The notes: generated by a model not told the origin, from the sequence alone. 64,000 bases of DNA from Mongoliitalea lutea (GCF_014652135.1 NZ_BMYF01000004.1:174797-238796); one strand, 5' to 3'; shown: positions 51,245 to 60,077, counted from the first letter of the stretch. Made by a program: numbers and translations.

Positions 51245-53978
51245 ACATTTGTTGGGTTTCGGGTTGTACCTGTGTTACTTGGAGTATTGGTAAAGAAAAA
51301 TGGAAACATGTCAAACCATTCCTTCTTTCCACACCAATAATGCCTCCGTGATATTCTATTATTTTTTTGGAAATGGCCAATCCTAGTCCACTACCAATCG
51401 GTTTTTTCGATGTCTGATTTTTTGCTTGGAAAAACTTATCAAAGATGTAAGGAACTTCCTCAACGGGTACCCCCTTACCATCATCGAGCACTTCTACCAA
51501 TAAGTTGCCTTCTTCGACTTTTGCTGTAATCATCGTGACACTCTTTGCAAATTTGCTGGCATTGGAAAGTAAGTTCAAGACTACCTGTTTGATGCGATCT
51601 TCATCTACGGTAAGCTCCAAAGTATCAAATTGTAAGCCCATTTTGAACTCAATGTTTTTCTCTTTAAAAACTTGAAGCAAACTATCGCAGGCTTGAAGCA
51701 GGAGAATTTTGATATCTGTTGGTTCTAAATTCAGCTTTTGTCTGCCAGAATCAAAACGTTCTAAATCCAATACTTGATCAATCAACCGCGTCATACGACC
51801 AGTCTCCTGAATGATGATGTCCAAAAACTTCTTTTTATCTTCTTCTGGAAGATCTTCGTCCAATAAGATTTCAGAAAAAGCCCTGATAGAGGTCAATGGG
51901 GTTTTCATCTCATGAGTGACCGTGGAAATAAATTCATCCTTCAGCATGTCATTTAAGCGTAGTGTTTCATTTAACTTTTGCAGTTTATTGGAGGCTTTGG
52001 TAAGCTCCTTACTTTTCTGCTTTAGCTGCAAATTCAAAAACTTCAACTCTTGGGTTTCTCTCAAGATCCCCAACACCTCTTCCATGCTGATTTCTTCTTC
52101 TTTCACCACAGAGGCCACCATTATTCTCGCCGAAGCTGTACCGATTACTCCTGAAAGTAACCGTTCCGAATAATTGACCAATTCTGAATTAACCGTTCCT
52201 TTGATCTCTAGGGAGCTACCAGTTAATTCTTCAAATTCTTGTAAGGCTTCATCTGTCTTAGCTTGACCTAAAAAGTTCACGAGTAATGCCTTCAAATCCG
52301 GCAAATATGCTTGCCCTTTCCAAATAATAGAACTATCCAAAGTAGTACTGTATTTGAAAATATCTACAAACACCACTGCCTGATTATGTTCTTTGGAGGA
52401 CTGTGGGAGTAAGAGGGATAAAAAGACATACGCAAAACTATTGACTGTCAAACTAAAGAAAAGTCCATGTGAAATGGGTGACATCCCTTCCATTCCCAAA
52501 AGTGAATAAGGCTTCAGCGCACTGATTCCCCATAGACCCTCTGTCAAAAATGTAGGCGTTAAATACCCCGCAGTAACCATTGTCGGTGTGACCAAAGTGA
52601 AAAACCAAACAAGAAAACCAGAAATAATTCCAACAGTTGCGCCGATTTTAGAGCCCCTTTTCCAAAACAAGCCTCCAATAATTGCTGGGGAAAACTGCGC
52701 TGTGGCAACAAATGAAATCAATCCAATGGACACAATAGAGAACCTACCCGAAACTTCTTTATAATACCAATAGGCAGCCAGTACAATCAGAAAAATCGTG
52801 ATTCTTCGTATCCAAATAACCGTATCACCAAGGCGCTGTTGGTAGTTGGTTTTCAATTTTTCGTTAGATAAAATAACCGGAAGCACAAGATTATTGCTGA
52901 CCATCATACTTAATGCAATGGTGGAAACGATGATCATACCTGTTGCAGCCGAAAAACCTCCTAAATATACCCCAAGGGCCAACCAACCCTGATCGTAGGT
53001 AATGGGCAAAGCCAATACAAATGTATCCGCATCAACTGCTTCACCCTCAAAATGCACCAAGCCACCCAAAGCTATGGGCAATACAAAGATATTGATAATC
53101 AACAGGTACAATGGAAAGAGCCACATGGCTTTATCTAGATGTTTTTCATCGTGATTTTCCACCACAGACACCTGAAACTGTCTCGGCAAAAACAGCACAG
53201 CCATCATAGATAAAATACTCATCCAAAACCAATCGGTAGAGGCTACTTCGTCACTAAAGACAAACAAATGATCTAAGCCTCTCAGAGAAGCCTGATTGAA
53301 AATATCCTCAAATCCATCATATACCAAATAGGTAACAAATACCCCAACTACTAAAAATGCCAGTAACTTGAAAATAGATTCAAAGGCAATAGCCGTCACT
53401 AATCCGTCGTGACGGGCCGTTGCTTCCACATCACGAGTACCAAATAAAATGGTAAACAAGGCTAAGCCTAAGGCTAGATAAAAGGCGGTATCTGCATAAA
53501 AAGGAAGCAAATTGGCATTCATCCGGAAGTCTCCGGTTGCCAAAATTTCAAATGAAGATGCGATAGCTTTGATTTGAATGGAAATGTAGGGGAGAATTCC
53601 CAACAGACAGAAAACAGTCACAATACCACCAAGGCTAACGCTTTTCCCGTAGCGGGAAGAAATAAAATCAGCGATCGAAGAGATTCGCTGTACTTTGCTG
53701 ACACGGATCATTTTCCGCATGACGAGCCACCATAAAGGAGCAATTAAACTAGGGCCAATGTAAATTGTCAAAAACTCCAATCCATTGGTTGCTGCATATC
53801 CAACCGATCCATAATAAGTCCATGCAGTACAATAAACCGCTAAGGATAAGGCATAGACATAAGGATTAGAGGCATAGCTTTTCCCTCGTTCGGAAGAGCG
53901 CTCCGAAAACCAAGCTATGGCAAACAATAATGCCAAATAGCCAAAGGTAAACGCTATGATAATTCCATTACTGAGCAC
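51237..53978 (-). CDS. Sodium:solute symporter-fused histidine kinase (CbrA-like)
   Basis: 913 residues. N-terminal ~520 residues form about 13 membrane helices of the SSS (SLC5) family (YSLAVYCTAWTYYGSVG, GGFSAATGMIIVSTIALS, ATAQFSPAIIGGLFWKRGS). A coiled-coil linker (about 630-670) leads to HisKA with DEFISTVTHEMKTPLTSIRAF and HATPase (VLNLLSNASKFA, VLDDGKGVP, GSGLGLAISKKIIEYHGG). Sensing through a transporter domain is known for CbrA-type kinases. Gene order with a response regulator, acs and actP suggests an acetate- or carbon-source sensor. Confidence 0.9.
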   Translation of the reverse strand: MLSNGIIIAFTFGYLALLFAIAWFSERSSERGKSYASNPYVYALSLAVYCTAWTYYGSVGYAATNGLEFLTIYIGPSLIAPLWWLVMRKMIRVSKVQRISSIADFISSRYGKSVSLGGIVTVFCLLGILPYISIQIKAIASSFEILATGDFRMNANLLPFYADTAFYLALGLALFTILFGTRDVEATARHDGLVTAIAFESIFKLLAFLVVGVFVTYLVYDGFEDIFNQASLRGLDHLFVFSDEVASTDWFWMSILSMMAVLFLPRQFQVSVVENHDEKHLDKAMWLFPLYLLIINIFVLPIALGGLVHFEGEAVDADTFVLALPITYDQGWLALGVYLGGFSAATGMIIVSTIALSMMVSNNLVLPVILSNEKLKTNYQQRLGDTVIWIRRITIFLIVLAAYWYYKEVSGRFSIVSIGLISFVATAQFSPAIIGGLFWKRGSKIGATVGIISGFLVWFFTLVTPTMVTAGYLTPTFLTEGLWGISALKPYSLLGMEGMSPISHGLFFSLTVNSFAYVFLSLLLPQSSKEHNQAVVFVDIFKYSTTLDSSIIWKGQAYLPDLKALLVNFLGQAKTDEALQEFEELTGSSLEIKGTVNSELVNYSERLLSGVIGTASARIMVASVVKEEEISMEEVLGILRETQELKFLNLQLKQKSKELTKASNKLQKLNETLRLNDMLKDEFISTVTHEMKTPLTSIRAFSEILLDEDLPEEDKKKFLDIIIQETGRMTRLIDQVLDLERFDSGRQKLNLEPTDIKILLLQACDSLLQVFKEKNIEFKMGLQFDTLELTVDEDRIKQVVLNLLSNASKFAKSVTMITAKVEEGNLLVEVLDDGKGVPVEEVPYIFDKFFQAKNQTSKKPIGSGLGLAISKKIIEYHGGIIGVERRNGLTCFHFSLPILQVTQVQPETQQMYE

Positions 53979-54183
53979 CTTTATCTTCCTTGGTTGATTT
54001 ACGGATTACAACATAGGTTAAAAAGATTAGAAACAACCAAATACCAAACACCATGGCGTATAAAAGCGGAACACCACCCATGCTTGACTGAATGTTATAA
54101 AGCTTCATCACCGGGTAATTCAACAAGAAAATCCCGAGGATAAATACGCTCCAAAGTAATTGTACTTTATTGGTTGACTTCAT
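53968..54183 (-). CDS. Small two-helix membrane protein, symporter partner
   Basis: 71 residues with two hydrophobic helices (LLWSVFILGIFLLNYPVM and LLYAMVFGIWLFLIFLTYVVI) and a basic, charged tail. It overlaps the start of the SSS-kinase gene by 11 bases, in the position and with the size of the small subunits (DUF485/DUF3311/DUF4212 types) that accompany SSS transporters. Likely forms a complex with the kinase transporter part (inference). Confidence 0.75.
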   Translation of the reverse strand: MKSTNKVQLLWSVFILGIFLLNYPVMKLYNIQSSMGGVPLLYAMVFGIWLFLIFLTYVVIRKSTKEDKGAQ

Positions 54184-54272
54184 ATAGTTTTCTCAAACCT
54201 TTAAGATACACTTTTTGCCATCAGATTAAAAGAAAAGATTCACAGTCTGCTAATCTGATACCTATTGAAATT

Positions 54273-54328
54273 CTTTGTGCCTTGGCTTCCTTGGAGCAGT
54301 TTTGCCACAAAGACGCGAAGGCACAAAG
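54273..54328. repeat. Imperfect inverted repeat (CTTTGTGCCTT...AAGGCACAAAG)
   Basis: Arm 54273-54298 begins CTTTGTGCCTT and arm 54303-54328 ends AAGGCACAAAG; the 26-base arms match at about 20 positions around a 4-base loop. Located between actP and the small-subunit gene. It could be a REP-like element or a hairpin terminator between the two transcription units. Confidence 0.6.
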
Positions 54329-54402
54329 GTTAATTTACCGAAATGAACCCAACTTTAATGCCTTACTTTAAGAAGGAATAAATCTGAGTACTTTCATTAG
54401 CT

Positions 54403-56088
54403 TTAATGATCATGAGCGGCGCCAGCACCTCTCGGAATTCTGATTTCCTGGATCATATCCTGAACTTTTTGAGGTGGAGCAGGCGTAACTTTAGACACGA
54501 CAAAAGTGACCACAAAATTCACCACCATACCCAATGAACCAATTCCTTCTGGGGAAATACCAAACCACCAATTTTCAACTGAATTTAACTCAGGGCTGAT
54601 AAATTTGAAGTAGCTGATATAGGCAATCGTAAACACCAATCCAGAAATCATACCTGCAATCGCACCTTCTTTATTCATTCTACTAGAGAAAATTCCCATA
54701 ATAATTACAGGGAAGAAGGAAGCTGCTGCCAATCCAAAGGCAAAGGCTACCACTTCGGCCACAAAACCTGGAGGGTTTACACCGAAATAACCTGCCATCA
54801 ATACTGCACCAGCCGCTGAAAATCTAGCGATCAACAATTCTCTTTTCTCTGTCATATCAGGCTTGAATGTTCTGAACAGGTCTCTTGAAACAGATGTAGA
54901 AATAACCAATAATAGACCAGCAGCAGTAGAAAGCGCCGCAGCCATACCACCGGCGGCAACTAGACCAATCACCCAGTTTGGCAGATTAGCAATTTCGGAG
55001 CTCGCCAATACCATGATATCTTTATCAATTTTCAATTCATTGGTTGCTGCATTTGCTGAATACTGCACAATTCCATCTCCATTTTTATCATCTACTGAAA
55101 TCAAATTGGTTTTTTGCCAATTTCCTACCCAAGCTGGTAAATCATCCACAGGCTTATCTGCAACTGTTTCAATTGCATTGTAGATACCAAAGGCAGCTAC
55201 AGCAGGTGCAGTTGTATACAGGATAGCAATGAAAATCAAGGCGTAACCTGCTGACAAACGTGCATCTTTCACGCGAGGCACAGTAAAGAATCGAACGATA
55301 ACGTGAGGAAGACCAGCAGTACCGACCATTAATGCCAAGGTAATTGCGAATATATCGATCATTCCTTTTCTACCGGAAGTATAGGCTGCAAAACCAAGAT
55401 CGGTCAATACACCATCCAATTTATCCAATAGTGGAGTTCCATCAGCAACTACACCACCCAAGCCCAATTGTGGAATGGGAGTGCCTGTCAATTGCATGGA
55501 TATAAAAATTGCAGGAACCATGTAAGCAAAGATCAGCACACAATATTGAGCTACTTGCGTGTAGGTTATTCCTTTCATCCCACCTAATACAGCGTAGAAA
55601 AACACGATACACATCCCGATGATTACACCTGTATTGATGTCTACTTCCAGGTATCTAGAGAAGACAATACCAACACCTCTCATTTGTCCAGCCACGTACG
55701 TGAAAGAAATGAACAAGGCACAAATCACGGCAACAACACGAGCTTTATTGGAGTAATAGCGATCACCAACGAAATCGGGAACGGTAAATTTTCCAAATTT
55801 CCGAAGATAGGGGGCAAGTAAGAGTGCCAATAACACATAGCCTCCTGTCCATCCCATCAGGTAAACTGATCCATCATAACCAGAGAAAGCAATGATCCCT
55901 GCCATGGAAATAAAAGAGGCTGCCGACATCCAATCTGCCGCTGTAGCCATTCCGTTAGCAAGGGGAGAAACGCCTCCACCAGCTGTGTAAAATTCTTTTG
56001 TAGAGCCTGCTCTTGTGTAGATGGCGATTCCTATATAGAGGGCAAATGATGCACCTACCAGTATATATGTCCAAGTTAAAATATCCAT
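54403..56088 (-). CDS. actP: Cation:acetate symporter family protein (ActP-like)
   Basis: 561 residues, about 13 membrane helices of the SSS family. Characteristic segments: GNGMATAADWMSAASFISMAGIIAFSGYDG-type start (as ANGMATAADWMSAASF), YSNKARVVAVICALFISFTYVAGQMRG and GMAAALSTAAGLLLVISTSVSRDL. It belongs to the VC_2705-like subfamily that pairs with DUF4212. Clustering with acs supports acetate or short-chain monocarboxylate uptake. The DUF4212 partner gene lies 20 bases upstream. Confidence 0.9.
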   Translation of the reverse strand: MDILTWTYILVGASFALYIGIAIYTRAGSTKEFYTAGGGVSPLANGMATAADWMSAASFISMAGIIAFSGYDGSVYLMGWTGGYVLLALLLAPYLRKFGKFTVPDFVGDRYYSNKARVVAVICALFISFTYVAGQMRGVGIVFSRYLEVDINTGVIIGMCIVFFYAVLGGMKGITYTQVAQYCVLIFAYMVPAIFISMQLTGTPIPQLGLGGVVADGTPLLDKLDGVLTDLGFAAYTSGRKGMIDIFAITLALMVGTAGLPHVIVRFFTVPRVKDARLSAGYALIFIAILYTTAPAVAAFGIYNAIETVADKPVDDLPAWVGNWQKTNLISVDDKNGDGIVQYSANAATNELKIDKDIMVLASSEIANLPNWVIGLVAAGGMAAALSTAAGLLLVISTSVSRDLFRTFKPDMTEKRELLIARFSAAGAVLMAGYFGVNPPGFVAEVVAFAFGLAAASFFPVIIMGIFSSRMNKEGAIAGMISGLVFTIAYISYFKFISPELNSVENWWFGISPEGIGSLGMVVNFVVTFVVSKVTPAPPQKVQDMIQEIRIPRGAGAAHDH

Positions 56089-56099
56089 TTGTTTGGTTG

Positions 56100-56110
56100 A
56101 TTTTTGGGTT
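56100..56110 (-). promoter_or_regulatory. Degenerate AACCCAAAAAT element before actP
   Basis: Coding-strand AACCCAAAAAT, similar to AAACCCAAAATA, 11 bases before the actP ATG; it overlaps the DUF4212 stop codon. Confidence 0.3.
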
Positions 56111-56372
56111 ATTCTTCGTTTACGTCAAATTCTTTATCCAATTGATTCATTCTATAGACATAGACAAAAATCAATACTACGAAGGCATAAATGGAGCCTT
56201 GCTGCGCAAACCAGAAGCCTAATTTAAAACCTCCCAACCTGATGGTGTTGAGCTGATCAACCAAGAGAATTCCGAATCCAAAAGAAACGGTGAACCAAAC
56301 GACCAAAAGGATAAGAAGCGTCCGTAGATTCTTCTTCCAGTAGTCCTGCATTTTTTGTTTGTTGTCTGACAT
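56109..56372 (-). CDS. DUF4212 small symporter subunit
   Basis: 87 residues. The pattern MQDYWKKNLRTLLILLVVWF then FGILLVDQLNTIRLGGFKLGFWFAQQGSIYAFVVLIFVYVYRMNQLD is DUF4212, the two-helix partner of VC_2705-type sodium:solute symporters, here directly before actP. It lies 11 bases after the porin gene, so porin, DUF4212 and ActP are probably one transcript. Confidence 0.92.
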   Translation of the reverse strand: MSDNKQKMQDYWKKNLRTLLILLVVWFTVSFGFGILLVDQLNTIRLGGFKLGFWFAQQGSIYAFVVLIFVYVYRMNQLDKEFDVNEE

Positions 56373-56383
56373 AGTAATGAGTA

Positions 56384-57826
56384 TTATAGAAAGATGTGGG
56401 TTTGTAAGATAAATTCACCGGCACCACCAGCTCTTCTGTAATTTTCAAAGAGTGGACGGTGTCCGTATTGCAAGGTGATTTTCGCGTGATGACCATTGAG
56501 TAGGTAATTGACTCCCAGGTCATATTGCCAAGAACTTTCTTCGAAGAACTCAAAGTTCTTATGAGTTACAGCTCCAAAAGGCTGTAAACGTCCTTTCCCA
56601 TTGAGTAGGTCTCTAGGAAGTAATATACCTGTTTGGGAGTAAAATATTTGACCTGTACCGATGGTTGGCTGGGCATTTCCGGGTCCATTTTGGGTGGTTC
56701 CCGCACCAAAGCCTACATTCATGATCCCAACGTTTCTCATGTAATTTGGCCCGAAATCGTAGTTATAGAAAACATTGTAATTCGTAATTGCTGTGCCTTT
56801 TGCCTTGTTTAAAGGAAGGTCCAAAAAGGTATCAAACCCTAACAACAACATGTCATGAGTTTCTACAGCTCCATTTGCATTTCTGGAATTGGTAGCACCT
56901 TTATGATGATGCCATCCCGCTCCTACGTTAAATACTGATTTTGTCCCTAAATAAGACCCAACAAAGAAAGGGAGCTTGTTATTCTCAGTTTCCAAAAACT
57001 GATAGGCAAGATAGCCTTGGGTAGCCCAATTATCATTCACCACATTAGCGGCAATTGGTCTTTGGGTACTTTCATCGAATCTACCTCCTGCGCCGACAGA
57101 GAATGGCTTATTCAGTGCAGCTCGGTAATCCCACTTACCAACTTGTCCTTTGGCATAAAAACCAAACTGACGGGCAAATTGATCAGTCAATTCGATGAGC
57201 GGCCAGTTGAAAATTGGTGCATCTACTGCTAAAAAGTTTAACGTACTGTGACTGGTCATTCGGGAAATACCATTCCAGTAATGAAGTCCCATACCAACAT
57301 AGAGTTCATTGGTAACTTTAAATTCCGTCCATATATCATGGAAGAATAATTGAGGTTTTTTGGCAGACATTCCTGCAGCAGCTCCAACGCCAGTTTCTGG
57401 ATTAACAGTTACTGGAATGTTGCCTGGATTACCAGTAGCTCCTCCTCCCGGAACGCCCCCATTCGTAAAGGTTTGATTGTTGATCCCCCAATGGGTCAAA
57501 ACCATGAATCTTGGGGAAATCTGCGCATAGGCCAAAAAACGTGCTCGTCTGATGCCTATATCAGCAGTACTTCTTCTAGGAGCTCCATCTACTCCGAGAG
57601 TTCCTGGGTTATTTTCAGTAACCCTTGCCCACATTTGATTCCATACGATGAACCGAATGTACTTCGATCCATCATCCGTTAAATTGAGCGTCAGTGGTTT
57701 ATAAGAGTGATCTGTGATATCATCTTTTGCAGCACGGAAGTTGGCAAGAGAGTCCTGCGCTACTGCTGGTTGAAGAAAGATGATTCCCATGAATACACCC
57801 AGCAACCATTTGATAGAGGTGTGCAT
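56384..57826 (-). CDS. Outer membrane porin-like beta-barrel
   Basis: 480 residues. Signal peptide (MHTSIKWLLGVFMGIIFLQPAVAQ). The mature part is rich in alternating strands: RFIVWNQMWARVTEN, DIGIRRARFLAYAQISPRFMVLTHWGINNQ, HDIWTEFKVTNELYVGMGLHYW, ending EFILQTHIFL with a C-terminal aromatic-hydrophobic strand. Two Gly/Pro-rich loops may be surface loops. It probably admits acetate or other small anions to the periplasm for ActP. An AAACCCAAAATA element lies 2 bases before its ATG. Confidence 0.82.
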   Translation of the reverse strand: MHTSIKWLLGVFMGIIFLQPAVAQDSLANFRAAKDDITDHSYKPLTLNLTDDGSKYIRFIVWNQMWARVTENNPGTLGVDGAPRRSTADIGIRRARFLAYAQISPRFMVLTHWGINNQTFTNGGVPGGGATGNPGNIPVTVNPETGVGAAAGMSAKKPQLFFHDIWTEFKVTNELYVGMGLHYWNGISRMTSHSTLNFLAVDAPIFNWPLIELTDQFARQFGFYAKGQVGKWDYRAALNKPFSVGAGGRFDESTQRPIAANVVNDNWATQGYLAYQFLETENNKLPFFVGSYLGTKSVFNVGAGWHHHKGATNSRNANGAVETHDMLLLGFDTFLDLPLNKAKGTAITNYNVFYNYDFGPNYMRNVGIMNVGFGAGTTQNGPGNAQPTIGTGQIFYSQTGILLPRDLLNGKGRLQPFGAVTHKNFEFFEESSWQYDLGVNYLLNGHHAKITLQYGHRPLFENYRRAGGAGEFILQTHIFL

Positions 57827-57828
57827 AG

Positions 57829-57840
57829 TATTTTGGGTTT
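57829..57840 (-). promoter_or_regulatory. AAACCCAAAATA element before porin
   Basis: Coding-strand AAACCCAAAATA ends 2 bases before the porin ATG. It is identical to the element before the InsA-like gene (58398-58409). Confidence 0.5.
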
Positions 57841-57969
57841 TGTTGATGTTGACTGATTGCAGCCGGGCCCGACCAACAAGTGAATCCTAAATTGATAAGA
57901 TGCTACCCAAAATGAAAAATGGTGATAGTTTTTTGTAAATTTACTATAGCGAACAAAAGATTATTTGGA

Positions 57970-58392
57970 TTATCGGTTTTTAAATCGCTCCCATTTGATA
58001 ATCATAAACTTATCCCCCAACTCGGTGATCAACATACCCGTATCAGTCAAATTCTCTTTCTGAGCCATATATTTTACCAATTCGGTGTGATTGAGTACCC
58101 GATAGGTAGGACGATAATCGTAACTTTCAGGGGCTTTGATTTTGTATTGTTTCACCCAATTCATGACCGAAACATGGCTGACACCTAATATTCTTTCGAT
58201 TTCACGATAAGAAATACCTTCGATATATAGCTGCAAAGCTTTGACTACATAGTACTTATCGATGGCTTTTCCGAGCTTGTTGACTGTAAAATGGTAACCG
58301 CATTTTTTACATTTGAAACGCTGTCTTCCACCAACAACGCCACTTTTGACAACTTTTTCCTGCTCACATTTGGGACAAGTAGGCTTTTCCAT
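57970..58392 (-). CDS. IS1 InsA-like zinc-ribbon / HTH protein, possible regulator
   Basis: About 140 residues from the ATG at 58392; the frame extending to 58446 is unlikely. The N-terminal zinc ribbon PTCPKCEQEKVVKSGVVGGRQRFKCKKCGYHF and the HTH segment SYREIERILGVSHVSVMNWVKQY match the InsA domain of IS1. The C-terminal 50 residues (VLNHTELVKYMAQKEN, LITELGDKFMIIKWERF) replace the transposase DDE part. There is no InsB-like gene and no inverted repeat, so it looks like a domesticated DNA-binding protein. It lies 143 bases upstream of the porin gene on the same strand. Confidence 0.75.
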   Translation of the reverse strand: MEKPTCPKCEQEKVVKSGVVGGRQRFKCKKCGYHFTVNKLGKAIDKYYVVKALQLYIEGISYREIERILGVSHVSVMNWVKQYKIKAPESYDYRPTYRVLNHTELVKYMAQKENLTDTGMLITELGDKFMIIKWERFKNR

Positions 58393-58397
58393 AGGAC

Positions 58398-58409
58398 TAT
58401 TTTGGGTTT
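58398..58409 (-). promoter_or_regulatory. AAACCCAAAATA element before InsA-like gene
   Basis: Coding-strand AAACCCAAAATA, 5 bases before the ATG at 58392; identical to the porin element. Confidence 0.5.
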
Positions 58410-58524
58410 GATATACTAAATTAGCGAAACTATAATTTATTAGCAAGATATAGATTTTCGCTGAAATTCAAAAAGTAAAATCAAAATTATCTATGGATAT
58501 GTGAACTGAAATCGGAATTTAAAT

Positions 58525-59322
58525 CTACAAAAACAATTCGAGAATTACTGCCAAGGTAAAGGCTAAAATGCTCACCAAAACCTTGTTTAAGTAGAACTTA
58601 TGGTCAGGGCTGCTTTCAAAGAAGATCGTGGTGGAGATATGTAAAAAGCCACCAGCAACTATTCCATAGAATATATTCAGGCCATTTCTACCTAAGATAT
58701 CTGCCTCATATAAGAAGTTGCTAAGCATCATCCCTGCTGGAGAAGCTAGGGCAAATATCGTGAGCAATACAAATACCCATCTTTTTTTCATAGCTGTGGT
58801 CAATACAGCCACCAAAGCGAAGGCTTCAGGTCCTTTATGTAACAAAATCCCCAACAACAAATTGTTATGGCCATGATGATGGTGATGCCCATGACTATGA
58901 TCGTGACCATCATGGCTATGATCGTGCAAATGCTCCACTAGCACCCCTTCATGTGAAAGTAAGGTGCCTTCTAAGAAAGCGTGTACGAATAAGCCTATCA
59001 TCAACGTCCATACACCCATCTGCACCCCATGTTGATGGGCATGACTTGGATGATGAATATGGCCATGCTCCACACCTGTAGAAAATAAAGCCAATACTTG
59101 CTGCAGTAAGAACCCGATCAAAATATAAAAGCCCATCCAACTCGGATTGGGAGCATCTAAAAACAGATCAGGTAAAATATGTAATACGGTAATAGCAAAT
59201 AGATAAGAGCCTGCAAAAACCAAGACCAACTTGAAATATCGCTCCTCCCAACTTGGTATAAAATAAGCCAATCCCCCAGCCACCATGGCCGTAAAGAACA
59301 ATAGAAGAAAGTTAGTCAGCAT
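58525..59322 (-). CDS. ZIP-family metal transporter
   Basis: About 265 residues from the ATG at 59322 (MLTNFLLLFFTAMVAGGLAYF); a frame to 59361 would overlap the methyltransferase gene by 50 bases. About eight hydrophobic helices; two His-rich loops (HGHIHHPSHAHQHG and HDHSHDGHDHSHGHHHHHGH). The metal-site helices include LFVHAFLEGTLLSHEG and LLHKGPEAFALVAVL. It imports zinc or a similar divalent metal, inferred from the family. It overlaps the methyltransferase gene by 11 bases. Confidence 0.85.
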   Translation of the reverse strand: MLTNFLLLFFTAMVAGGLAYFIPSWEERYFKLVLVFAGSYLFAITVLHILPDLFLDAPNPSWMGFYILIGFLLQQVLALFSTGVEHGHIHHPSHAHQHGVQMGVWTLMIGLFVHAFLEGTLLSHEGVLVEHLHDHSHDGHDHSHGHHHHHGHNNLLLGILLHKGPEAFALVAVLTTAMKKRWVFVLLTIFALASPAGMMLSNFLYEADILGRNGLNIFYGIVAGGFLHISTTIFFESSPDHKFYLNKVLVSILAFTLAVILELFL

Positions 59323-60043
59323 GTGTAGTTGGTTTTTGTACAATAAAAATGATGCGCTCACTCAGATGCTTGACATAAGGCCTTAAAGAGTAATCACCAA
59401 AAACATCTTTTTGTATAAAGCCTGCTTTTTCAAAGAAATACTCAAACATCTCTCTGGTAATCAACTGCACCGATTCTTGAAAATGGAATGATTTCCCCTG
59501 ATCTTCAAAGTGTATATCCTTGATAATATGTCCTTTTTTTACTGCTCTGTTGATATGAAAACTGATCCCATCCACAATCTTATGTTCCTGTGGTATGAAA
59601 TTATCCAAGATAAAATCAGCATTGAGATAATCTAGTAAGAATATCCCATTAGCCTTTAGGTTCTTATAAACACAATCTATCACTTGCTGATTTTGCATAT
59701 TATCGCCAAAGAAGCCAAAGCTTGTAAACATATTGAAGATGTAATCATAGCTTTCTTCTTCTAAGTAGGTTCTCATGTCAGCTTCTATAAAGCGAAGACC
59801 GGGTTTTTCAAATTGCTTTGCTTCAGAGATACTCAAAGGTGAAAAATCTATACCTGTCACATCAAGTCCTTTTTGATGCAAAGAAACACTGTGTCTCCCC
59901 CGACCACAGGCCAAGTCCATTGCTTTGGTATCTTTTGGAAATTGGAGGTAATCATCCAATCTATTGATAAAATACCGAGCTTCTGTAGTATCTCTGTTTT
60001 TGTATAAGATCTGAAAGTAAGGAGAAGAAAACCAATCCTTCAT
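59312..60043 (-). CDS. Class I SAM-dependent methyltransferase
   Basis: About 243 residues from the ATG at 60043 (MKDWFSSPYFQILYKNRD); a start at 60085 overlapping the ApbE stop (ATGAGTAA) is an alternative. SAM motif I AMDLACGRGRHSVSLHQKG, then GIDFSPLSISEAKQF, EADMRTYL and YIFNMFTSFGFF. Substrate unknown. It is between apbE and the ZIP gene, both overlapping or abutting, so the three form one operon. Confidence 0.85.
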   Translation of the reverse strand: MKDWFSSPYFQILYKNRDTTEARYFINRLDDYLQFPKDTKAMDLACGRGRHSVSLHQKGLDVTGIDFSPLSISEAKQFEKPGLRFIEADMRTYLEEESYDYIFNMFTSFGFFGDNMQNQQVIDCVYKNLKANGIFLLDYLNADFILDNFIPQEHKIVDGISFHINRAVKKGHIIKDIHFEDQGKSFHFQESVQLITREMFEYFFEKAGFIQKDVFGDYSLRPYVKHLSERIIFIVQKPTTHAD

Positions 60044-60077
60044 CAATCCACCCGAAGTGGCTACCAACGAAACACAA

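Noticed and set aside
56257..56553. 98-residue minus-strand ORF overlapping DUF4212 and porin
   Set aside because: It is out of frame with two well-supported genes and has no independent features.
57970..58446. Active IS1 insertion sequence at the InsA-like gene
   Set aside because: No InsB/DDE catalytic part, no terminal inverted repeats or target duplication seen, and a novel C-terminus.
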